Source of the DNA: JAAFIP01 sp043774625
GTDB lineage: Bacteria; Pseudomonadota; Gammaproteobacteria; Burkholderiales; Burkholderiaceae_C
Assembly: GCA_043774625.1 (NCBI GenBank)
Contig: JAYVTG010000097.1
Location: forward strand, 1-64,000
Direction: 5' to 3'
DNA length: 64,000 bases
Both the position numbers and the translations under genes were made by a program. Below the pieces are notes generated by a model, which worked only from the letters and a program-made list of their open reading frames with translations, searched no databases and was not told the origin of the DNA. Within the stretch, counting starts at the first letter, position 1; the number at the start of each line of letters is the position of its first letter. Positions 57,511 through 64,000 of this stretch are shown here, piece after piece.

Positions 57511-58070
57511 TTTGTCCTCTCTTGAAGCTGCAAGCTGGCTTGGCGTTCAATCCATTCGCCTGCGGCGTCTTGAACAATTTCTCTTAGTGAAACTTCGGTT
57601 TCAGTAACTTTGGTAACCTTGCCATAATTTTGACCAAGGTAATTGCCGATTTTTATTTGATACAGCAGGTTGTCGACCTTAACCAAAGCTATGGATTTAC
57701 CCGCTGGCAACAGACTGCCTACCAAGGCCATTGTGTCCAGAGGGAAGGCTTCCAGGGGCTCTTTACGGCGATTGAGTTCTGGTGCCACCAAGGCCGCATT
57801 TGCCGTGGCCTGCGAAGACTCTCTTTTCAGGGCTTGTGTCAGTTTCTGATTACTAAACGGCTCTGTGGACGCTTCTTGCGTATAGGCTTTTGGCGTAAAC
57901 CGCTTAGGCTCAGCAATTGGCTGAACATTGGGTTTAGTAGAGGTGCGCAGTTCTGTCATCCACGACTGCAACTCATCTTGCTCAGAGATACCACAAGCAG
58001 ATAACAACGACGTCAACGCGAGGACTGCAAAGACCCTGCGCTTGGAGATTTGGAGGAAGCTAAGCGTCAT
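57507..58070 (-). CDS. pilP: Type IV pilus assembly lipoprotein
   Basis: 187 residues. Lipobox LLSACG at about Cys27. The C-terminal beta domain (YQIKIGNYLGQNYGKVTKV) contacts PilQ. Between pilO and pilQ, overlapping both by 4 nt. Confidence 0.94.
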   Translation of the reverse strand: MTLSFLQISKRRVFAVLALTSLLSACGISEQDELQSWMTELRTSTKPNVQPIAEPKRFTPKAYTQEASTEPFSNQKLTQALKRESSQATANAALVAPELNRRKEPLEAFPLDTMALVGSLLPAGKSIALVKVDNLLYQIKIGNYLGQNYGKVTKVTETEVSLREIVQDAAGEWIERQASLQLQERTK

Positions 58071-58744
58071 TTTTTAGCTCCTGGCGCGGTAGCTTTCTTT
58101 TGCGCAGCGACTTCTTCCTGGTCCAAATACCGGTAAGTGCGAGCCGTGGCTTCCATACCTAATGCGCCATCGCGCGCAGCAAGAATGCTCAGATTATTCA
58201 GGGTCACAATGCGCGAGAGGTTAGCAATATCGGATGCAAAAGAACCCAAGTCGTGGTACCGGCCAACCACCTTTAAGGAAATGGGTAATTCAGCGTAATA
58301 CTCTTTCACACTGACAGCGCCAGGCTTGAAAAAATCAAATTGCAGACTGCGCCCCAAACCAGCCTGGTTGATGTCTGATAGCAATGCATCCATCTCCGCT
58401 TTGCTAGGGAGTTGCTTTTCAAGTTGTGTAACGTACTGCTGCACCTGTTCGCGCTGCTTTTTAAGTGCATCCAGATTGACTGCTTGCACCAATTTTTTCT
58501 TATAGTCTTCGCGTAGCGTGAGTTCCTTGGCTTGCTCTGCCTTAAGCTCATCGTCGTAACTGTTTAACCAGGCAAACCATAAGGCTGTCACTACTGCAAT
58601 AGTCACCACAATGCATAGCCCATATCGGGGCAAGGCAGGCCATGTTGATGGGTCGTTATGATTGAGGCCACGGAACTGCGAAGCTACTTTTTCTTGTAGC
58701 GTCGCAAAATCGGTAGTAGATGCGGGTTTGGAAGAAGTTACCAT
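58067..58744 (-). CDS. pilO: Type IV pilus alignment protein
   Basis: 225 residues. One membrane helix (about 47-66), a coiled coil (KAEQAKELTLREDYKKKLV) and a ferredoxin-like periplasmic domain. Partners PilN. The Lys-rich end overlaps pilP by 4 nt. Confidence 0.94.
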   Translation of the reverse strand: MVTSSKPASTTDFATLQEKVASQFRGLNHNDPSTWPALPRYGLCIVVTIAVVTALWFAWLNSYDDELKAEQAKELTLREDYKKKLVQAVNLDALKKQREQVQQYVTQLEKQLPSKAEMDALLSDINQAGLGRSLQFDFFKPGAVSVKEYYAELPISLKVVGRYHDLGSFASDIANLSRIVTLNNLSILAARDGALGMEATARTYRYLDQEEVAAQKKATAPGAKK

Positions 58745-58760
58745 GTCGTTTTGTCCTGCG

Positions 58761-59417
58761 TCATGCCTTCTTGGCTACAGATGCAACAGGCGTAGCTGGT
58801 GCTACACCTGAAGCTGATGCTGGTGCACTGGCTGCAGTAGCGGCTTTTTGCACGTCTGCTGGTTTGCGCAATTGCATCTTCATGGAGAAGTTGGCTACGC
58901 GCCGTTGGTCGCGAGGAGTCAAGCTCACCGTGGATGCCACAATTTCAATCAACTCAGGCTTGGTGAGCCAGACACTGTTGTTACTGAGGTTGCGCAGCAA
59001 TTCAGACACACGCTCGCTGGACTGGGCTACGCCAGTGACTGCGATATTGGATCCATCTTGTTTCATGGAATTCACATAGACACCGTCGGGCAATTGCTTG
59101 ACGAGTTCGTCAAGTAAATACACCGGCATGTTGCGGTCAGCTTGCAAATCTTCTACTGCCAACTGGCGTGCCCGCAGTGCCGCGATTTCAGCTTGCAAAG
59201 TGGCAATATCCTTGATCTGCACTTCCAGTTCTTTGATTTTTGACGTCAAAAAACTGTTTTTGTTTTGTTGGTTGGAAATTTGCGCCTGGTACCAGACATA
59301 GATTCCACCGCAAATCAGTCCGCCCAAAAGTGCTGCTACACCCAGTGTGGCAAAAAATATTTCTTTCCTGCGCTTGCGTGCCGCCTCACGGTGCGGCAAC
59401 AGGTTGATGAGTATCAC
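58761..59417 (-). CDS. pilN: Type IV pilus alignment protein
   Basis: 218 residues from GTG 59417 (MILINLLPHREAARKRR). The INLLPHRE motif binds PilM. One membrane helix at about 22-44, then a coiled coil and a periplasmic domain with an Ala-rich tail (SAPASASGVAPATPV). The upstream ATG at 59447 is inside pilM and rejected. Overlaps pilM by GTGA. Confidence 0.93.
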   Translation of the reverse strand: MILINLLPHREAARKRRKEIFFATLGVAALLGGLICGGIYVWYQAQISNQQNKNSFLTSKIKELEVQIKDIATLQAEIAALRARQLAVEDLQADRNMPVYLLDELVKQLPDGVYVNSMKQDGSNIAVTGVAQSSERVSELLRNLSNNSVWLTKPELIEIVASTVSLTPRDQRRVANFSMKMQLRKPADVQKAATAASAPASASGVAPATPVASVAKKA

Positions 59418-60493
59418 TGCAAGAACCTCCGCATGGCCAGACCACAAGCACTCAAATAGGAAGGCGCTTCACGGCGTAATTTTTTCTCACGTACGCCATC
59501 GCCCATTTTCATGCCCTCAAAAGGGTTAAGTAGCTGGCAGGCAAATGAGGTTTGCGCAGTGACGGCTTCCGTTAGGCCAGGCAGAGACGAGGAACCACCA
59601 GCCAACATGACATAGTCCACGCGGTTGTGCGGCGTACTGGTGAAGAAAAACTGCAGTGCACGTCCAATCTCTTGCGACAAGTTTTCTACAAACGGACGCA
59701 AAACGCTTGCTTCATAATCTTCGGGCAAGTCACCACCGCGCTTTTTACTTTCGGCTTCTTCGGGCGAAAAACCATATTGCCGCACTATCAACTGGGTAAG
59801 CTGTGCACCACCAAAAGCCTGATCGCGGTCATACAACACTTCATCATTGCGAATTACTTGCATGCTGGTCGTCATACCACCCACTTCAAACAAAGCCACC
59901 ATCATGTCAACGCCCTTGTTGGGCAGACTGTCAATCAATCGGCCCGTAGCCAATCGTGACGCATAGGATTCAACGTCTATTACCACGGGCTTAAGACCCG
60001 CTGCCTCTGCCAAGCCTTGCCGATCTTGTACCTTTTCTTTGCGCGATGCAGCAATCAGCACGTCAACATCGCCAACAGAAGCTGCGCTTGGGCCGACAAC
60101 ACAAAAATCCAGACTCACCTCATCCAGCGAGAAGGGTATGTATTGATTAGCTTCAGCCTCCACTTGTATCTCAAGCTCAGCATCCGTCAAGCCGCCAGGT
60201 AACACTATTTTCTTAGTAATGACGGCTGAAGCGGGTAGCGACATAGCTACATGCTTGGTTTTGGTGCCGCTTTTCTTGACCAGACGTCGTACTGCGTCCG
60301 CTACTTCGTCAAACTTTTCAACGTTACCATCCGTAATCCAGCCTTTTTCAAGCTGCTCTACAGCGCAACGCTCCAGGATCAGTTCTCCGTCTTTGGCGCG
60401 GCTCAGCTCAACCAGTTTGACGCTGGACGAGCTGATATCCAGCCCGATCAAGGGGGCTGGCTGCCGACTGAAGTAGGATGCAAATGGTATCAA
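59414..60493 (-). CDS. pilM: Type IV pilus cytoplasmic actin-like protein
   Basis: 359 residues from TTG 60493 (MIPFASYFSRQPAPL), preferred because GGGGA lies about 6 nt upstream; a TTG at 60505 is the alternative. No ATG is available. Actin-like fold: GLDISSSSVKLVELS phosphate loop, VDVLIAASRKE, FEVGGMTTSMQVI, VMLAGGSSSLPGL. Binds PilN. First gene of pilMNOPQ; divergent from mrcA. Confidence 0.92.
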   Translation of the reverse strand: MIPFASYFSRQPAPLIGLDISSSSVKLVELSRAKDGELILERCAVEQLEKGWITDGNVEKFDEVADAVRRLVKKSGTKTKHVAMSLPASAVITKKIVLPGGLTDAELEIQVEAEANQYIPFSLDEVSLDFCVVGPSAASVGDVDVLIAASRKEKVQDRQGLAEAAGLKPVVIDVESYASRLATGRLIDSLPNKGVDMMVALFEVGGMTTSMQVIRNDEVLYDRDQAFGGAQLTQLIVRQYGFSPEEAESKKRGGDLPEDYEASVLRPFVENLSQEIGRALQFFFTSTPHNRVDYVMLAGGSSSLPGLTEAVTAQTSFACQLLNPFEGMKMGDGVREKKLRREAPSYLSACGLAMRRFLQ

Positions 60494-60681
60494 ATTGATC
60501 CCCAAGGATTATGGTTAACCGGGTTTTAAGAAACTGAAAGCTTGTGCTTCAAAACTTAAGAAAGTACTTCAATGTTATCAGTAAGCCCTTTGAACGGCAA
60601 CGATTTTTTCCTTTTTGCAGGGTTCTCACCGTTGTCAAAATCCCACGCTTTTTTGAAAACCCAAATACCCGTCTAGCTTCT

Positions 60682-60687
60682 TATAAT
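60682..60687 (+). promoter_or_regulatory. Candidate -10 of mrcA
   Basis: TATAAT in TTCTTATAATATGGG, 63 bp before the ATG. TTGAAA at 60653 is too far (23 bp). The pilM promoter in the same gap was not found. Confidence 0.35.
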
Positions 60688-60750
60688 ATGGGGTGCAAAC
60701 TGGGGCACCTTGTTCCAAGTCTGTACCAAACTGATTAATTCAGCCACCTT

Positions 60751-63171
60751 ATGCCCGATAACTCCCGCACAGACCCCTCCGATTCACCAAACAAAGCTAG
60801 CCGCAAGGCTGGCGCCGTTTCTGGACGCAATTCTTCGTGGCTGGGGCTTTTGGGACGTTTTGCTGTAGGCTTGGGTGCCATCACTTTAGCGGGAGTTGTA
60901 GCGGCGTTGATGGTACTGGCTACCGCGCTGGCGGTGGCTTACCCCAATTTGCCGGACATTTCCGATTTATCCGATTACCGACCCAAGCTTCCGTTGCGCG
61001 TCTTTACTGCCGACGGTGTGATGATTGGCGAATTTGGCGAAGAGCGGCGCAATATGACGCCGATTGATGAAATCCCTCAAGTGATGAAGGACGCTGTGCT
61101 GGCGATTGAAGATGCACGCTTCTTCTCCCACGGTGGCGTGGACTATACGGGCATGATGCGTGCTGTACTGGCTAACTTCAGCCGTGCCAGGGGCCAGGGT
61201 GCCTCCACCATCACTATGCAAGTGGCGCGTAACGTGTATTTGTCCAACGAAAGAACCTACACGCGCAAAATTTATGAGATTTTGCTGACTTTCAAGCTGG
61301 AGCACATGCTGACCAAGAACCAGATTCTCGAAATCTATATGAACCAGATTTTTCTGGGTAACCGCGCTTACGGTTTTTCTGCAGCTTCTGATGCGTATTT
61401 TGGTAAACCCCTGAAAGACATCACCATTGCCCAGGCAGCCATGCTGGCTGGCCTGCCCAAAGCTCCATCCGCCTACAACCCTATTGTGAACCCTGTGCGA
61501 GCCCGCACGCGCCAGCAGTACATCATCGAGCGCATGCTGACCAATGGCTTTATCACTGAAGAGCAAGCCATCATCGCCAAGGCAGAAGACATTAAAGTAA
61601 AAACCGGGCCCGACAGCACGCGCGTGCATGCAGAATACGTCGCCGAAACGGTTCGCCAGCTGATTTTTGCGCAGTATGGCGACGAAGCCTACACCCGTGG
61701 CCTGAATGTTTTTACTTCATTACGTTCTGGCGAGCAGCAGGCTGCCTACCGCGCCCTGCGCAAAGGCATCATGGACTATGAGCACCGCCAAGCCTATCGC
61801 GGCCCAGAAAAATATATCGAGCTGCCCAAGTCCGGCCAGGAAATGGATGACGCGATTGAAGAGGCATTGGTGGATTTTCCAGACAACGACGACATCATGT
61901 CAGCCGTGGTTTTGGAGGCCAACAGCCGAAAAATAGTAGCCGTACGCCCCAATAACGAACGTATCGAGATTAGCGGAGATGGCCTGCGCCCAGCACAGTC
62001 TGGCTTGTCTGACAAGGCTGCGCCCAATATCAAAATCCGCCGAGGAGCGCTGATTCGGGTCGTCAAGACACCCCGAAACACCTGGGAGATTACCCAGTTG
62101 CCCGAGGTTGAAGGGGCCTTTGTTGCTGTAGACCCCCGCACTGGAGCTATTCGCGCTTTGGTGGGCGGCTTTGACTACGAGAAGAACAAGTTCAACCATG
62201 TCACCCAAGCCTGGCGCCAGCCTGGATCCAGCTTTAAGCCGTTTATCTATTCGGCCGCGCTGGAAAAAGGTTTCACACCCGCCACCGTGATCAACGATGG
62301 CCCGCTGTTTTTTGATGCCAACGCAACAGGTGGGCAGCCTTGGGAGCCCAAAAACTACGACGACAGATTCGACGGCCCCATGACGCTGCGGCGCGGCCTG
62401 GCCAAGTCAAAAAACATGATTTCCATTCGCATTTTGCAGTCGGTAGGCCCACAAAATGCACAGAACTGGGTGACCCGTTTCGGCTTTGATGCAGACAAAA
62501 ACCCGCCGTACTTGACCTTGGCTTTGGGTGCTGGCTCTGTCACGCCCATTCAAATGGCCTCGGGCTATTCGGTATTTGCCAATGGCGGTTACCGCGTCAA
62601 TCCATGGATGATCGCCAAAATTACCGACCAGAAAGGTAAAGTACTGACTGAATTCACCCCTCCAGTGCTGAACGAATCATTGCGTGCAATCGACGCACGC
62701 AATGCCTTCATGATGACCAGCCTGCTGCAAGAAGTAACCAAGTCTGGCACGGCAGCCACCGCATCGTTACAACTGAAACGACCCGATATTTACGGCAAAA
62801 CCGGCACCACCAACGATTCAATCGACGCCTGGTTTGCGGGCTATCAGCGCAACGTGGCAGCCATTTCATGGATTGGCTATGACACCCCACGCAAGCTGGG
62901 AGACAAGGAAACGGGCGGCGGGTTGAGTCTGCCGGTGTGGATCAGTTATATGAAATCTGCTTTGCAGGGCGTGCCAGTGTCCGAGCCAGCAGCACCCGAA
63001 GGTGTTGTCAATATTGGTGGCGAGTGGTACTACAACGAATACGCCCATGGTGCCGGAGTACGCAGTCTGGGTGTGGAACAAAAGCCTGCCGAAGTCCCTG
63101 CAGATGCGTCTAATCCAGACTCGGCGCCCATGGAAGAGAAGAAGAAAATTCTCGATCTGTTCAAGAGCTAG
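60751..63171 (+). CDS. mrcA: Penicillin-binding protein 1A
   Basis: Bifunctional peptidoglycan glycosyltransferase/transpeptidase. 806 residues. Membrane helix about 32-58. GT51 catalytic Glu near 120 (AIEDARFFSHGGVD), QGASTITMQVARN. Transpeptidase Ser in PGSSFKPF (about 494), SKN in AKSKNM, KTG in YGKTGTTND (about 683). An OB-like insert lies between. No ribosome-binding site before the ATG. Divergent from pilM, the common arrangement. Confidence 0.96.
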   Translation: MPDNSRTDPSDSPNKASRKAGAVSGRNSSWLGLLGRFAVGLGAITLAGVVAALMVLATALAVAYPNLPDISDLSDYRPKLPLRVFTADGVMIGEFGEERRNMTPIDEIPQVMKDAVLAIEDARFFSHGGVDYTGMMRAVLANFSRARGQGASTITMQVARNVYLSNERTYTRKIYEILLTFKLEHMLTKNQILEIYMNQIFLGNRAYGFSAASDAYFGKPLKDITIAQAAMLAGLPKAPSAYNPIVNPVRARTRQQYIIERMLTNGFITEEQAIIAKAEDIKVKTGPDSTRVHAEYVAETVRQLIFAQYGDEAYTRGLNVFTSLRSGEQQAAYRALRKGIMDYEHRQAYRGPEKYIELPKSGQEMDDAIEEALVDFPDNDDIMSAVVLEANSRKIVAVRPNNERIEISGDGLRPAQSGLSDKAAPNIKIRRGALIRVVKTPRNTWEITQLPEVEGAFVAVDPRTGAIRALVGGFDYEKNKFNHVTQAWRQPGSSFKPFIYSAALEKGFTPATVINDGPLFFDANATGGQPWEPKNYDDRFDGPMTLRRGLAKSKNMISIRILQSVGPQNAQNWVTRFGFDADKNPPYLTLALGAGSVTPIQMASGYSVFANGGYRVNPWMIAKITDQKGKVLTEFTPPVLNESLRAIDARNAFMMTSLLQEVTKSGTAATASLQLKRPDIYGKTGTTNDSIDAWFAGYQRNVAAISWIGYDTPRKLGDKETGGGLSLPVWISYMKSALQGVPVSEPAAPEGVVNIGGEWYYNEYAHGAGVRSLGVEQKPAEVPADASNPDSAPMEEKKKILDLFKS

Positions 63172-63240
63172 GTTCAACCATTTGGCTGTAGCCAACTGGG
63201 GGCAAGCTGCGCAGCTGAGAGATGCCACCGCTTACTTTAT

Positions 63241-63290
63241 GCTATTTATTTAATAGCTGCTCACGCACATTCCACGCTGGCATTCGGCTA
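63241..63290 (+). repeat. Dispersed element copy 16 (intergenic)
   Basis: Between the converging mrcA and cyaY genes. Perfect GCTATT-tatt-AATAGC hairpin half, then CACGCACATTCCACGCTGGC and ATTCGGC. Confidence 0.94.
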
Positions 63291-63620
63291 TTTATTGTTT
63301 AAAAACACCAATGCAGCGCCTGACTGCTCGCTGGCATGGCGGCTCAAATCCGCAAAGAACTCTGAGCCCTCGCGCGTACTGCGCCACTCGCCGTCAAACT
63401 TGTAGTGGAAACCACCTGCGCGGGTAGCCATCCACACCTCTTGCAGTGGCTTTTGCAGGTTGATGACAATCTGGCTGCGGTTCACAAAAGTCAGCGTCAC
63501 CATGCCACCCACGCGCTGGTTGTCGATATCCGCATCCGTCTCGTCGTTCACGCGGTCGCATTGTGCCTCTACAGCCTTGAGCAAGGCTTCGGCGTGGTTC
63601 ATGTAGTCAAGATCAGTCAT
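63288..63620 (-). CDS. cyaY: Frataxin homolog CyaY
   Basis: Iron-binding regulator of iron-sulfur cluster assembly. 110 residues from ATG 63620 (MTDLDYMNHAEALL). Acidic first helix with DETDADIDNQ. VTLTFVNRSQIVINLQKPLQEVWMATRAGG is the frataxin core. A longer frame upstream has no support. Its stop lies at the edge of element copy 16. Confidence 0.94.
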   Translation of the reverse strand: MTDLDYMNHAEALLKAVEAQCDRVNDETDADIDNQRVGGMVTLTFVNRSQIVINLQKPLQEVWMATRAGGFHYKFDGEWRSTREGSEFFADLSRHASEQSGAALVFLNNK

Positions 63621-63733
63621 ACAAATTGAAGGTGCAAAGCGGCAAAAATACAGGCTTTTAAAGCCTGCGCGGTCAATAGTTTGAAAAACATGCGTTGAAG
63701 GTCGGTTGCGCTGCCAGTGAACTGGTCGCCATT

Positions 63734-63739
63734 TACAAT
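63734..63739 (+). promoter_or_regulatory. -10-like hexamer placed for a leaderless lptM mRNA
   Basis: TACAAT ends 7 nt before ATG 63746. No ribosome-binding site, and the -35 is weak (CTGCCA). Confidence 0.35.
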
Positions 63740-63745
63740 CCCTAC

Positions 63746-63988
63746 ATGACCAAACTACCCATTGTAGACATCTGTCGGGTTTACTCGCTGCTAGCAACGC
63801 TGTTGGCACTGGGCCTTCTGTGTGCTTGCGGCCAAAGGGGCAATTTGGTGCTACCCACCGAGCCAGCCGCACAAAACCGCGCTACCTTGCCGCAGGTGCT
63901 ATTGCCCTTGCCACGGCCTTCTGCATCCAGCGCGTCCGGCTCAGTGCCACCCGCATCTCCCACTACACCAGCCTCTTCTGCTCGATAA
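63746..63988 (+). CDS. lptM: Small lipoprotein LptM (YifL-like)
   Basis: 80 residues from ATG 63746 (MTKLPIVDICRVYSLL). The lipobox is GLLCAC followed by GQRGNLVLPTEP, matching the family pattern C-G-x-x-G-x-L-x-x-P. In E. coli LptM helps mature the LptDE translocon. The tail is Pro/Ser/Ala-rich. Divergent from cyaY; lysA often follows but lies outside the window. Confidence 0.88.
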   Translation: MTKLPIVDICRVYSLLATLLALGLLCACGQRGNLVLPTEPAAQNRATLPQVLLPLPRPSASSASGSVPPASPTTPASSAR

Positions 63989-64000
63989 ACACTTTCCAAC

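Overview
The window looks like chromosome of a betaproteobacterium, order Burkholderiales, most likely family Comamonadaceae (Rhodoferax/Polaromonas-like). This rests on gene order and protein character: hemA-prfA-prmC-grxD, rplU-rpmA-obgE-proB, pilBCD-coaE-zapD-yacG, and mrcA divergent from pilMNOPQ next to aroKB. There is no phage, insertion sequence, rRNA operon or CRISPR array. Most genes are housekeeping or transport genes; the accessory content is two toxin-antitoxin pairs, a frameshifted HipA-like gene, a lipoprotein inside the pilus cluster, and repeats.

Layout. 1-1.7 kb: 5' part of aspS, a DUF502 membrane protein and a FmdB zinc-ribbon protein (minus). 1.8-5.9 kb: polyamine importer potFGHI. 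6-8.1 kb: ubiquinone genes ubiB and ubiJ (minus). 8.5-13 kb: glycerol-3-phosphate importer ugpBAEC, with a terminator after ugpB and a 224-bp inverted-repeat element before ugpC. 13-14.4 kb: a HipA/YjjJ-type kinase gene broken by a frameshift. 14.5-17.4 kb: ghrA, a VOC protein, an asparaginase and a small membrane protein. 17.4-22.1 kb: hemA, a ribbon-helix-helix/PIN pair, prfA, prmC, grxD. 22.2-25.4 kb: PIN/AbrB pair, lytic transglycosylase, proS (minus). 25.6-30 kb: rppH, a CNP1-like protein, then proB, obgE, rpmA, rplU (minus). 30.3-37 kb: ispB, tRNA-Pro, pilBCD, coaE, zapD, yacG. 37.1-38.7 kb: rpmG, rpmB, trxB (minus). 38.9-46.9 kb: Crp-like regulator, ftsK, lolA, three minus-strand accessory proteins, rarA. 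47-50.7 kb: branched-chain amino acid transporter livHMGF without a local binding protein. 50.7-60.5 kb: dgt, aroB, aroK, a Big-1-like lipoprotein and pilQPONM (minus). 60.7-64 kb: mrcA, cyaY (minus), lptM.

The most striking feature is a dispersed element of about 42-48 bp with at least 16 copies in both orientations. Its left half is a small hairpin (GCTAT...ATAGC); its right half carries GCGCATATTC and ACGCTGGCA. Eight copies are intergenic. Eight lie inside genes and are translated: four read forward (fmdB-like gene, ugpC, ftsK, lolA) as A-x-x-x-(V/I)-A-x-x-A peptides, four read in reverse (ubiJ, the 17.1-kb membrane protein gene, the transglycosylase gene, rarA) as A-S-x-x-Y-A-x-A-A-like peptides. 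Each strand uses only one frame, and in a well-kept intergenic copy only those two frames are open. The peptides fall in signal peptides, linkers, tails and loops. This resembles in principle the Rickettsia palindromic elements that insert in frame into genes, although the sequence is unrelated. Whether this family has been described cannot be decided here.

Other points: a second type of repeat (encoding PELVEG) inside prmC, a tRNA-Pro(CGG) gene with several stem mismatches, and three genes (hemA, pilB, lptM) whose -10-like hexamer ends exactly 7 nt before the start codon, as expected for leaderless mRNAs.
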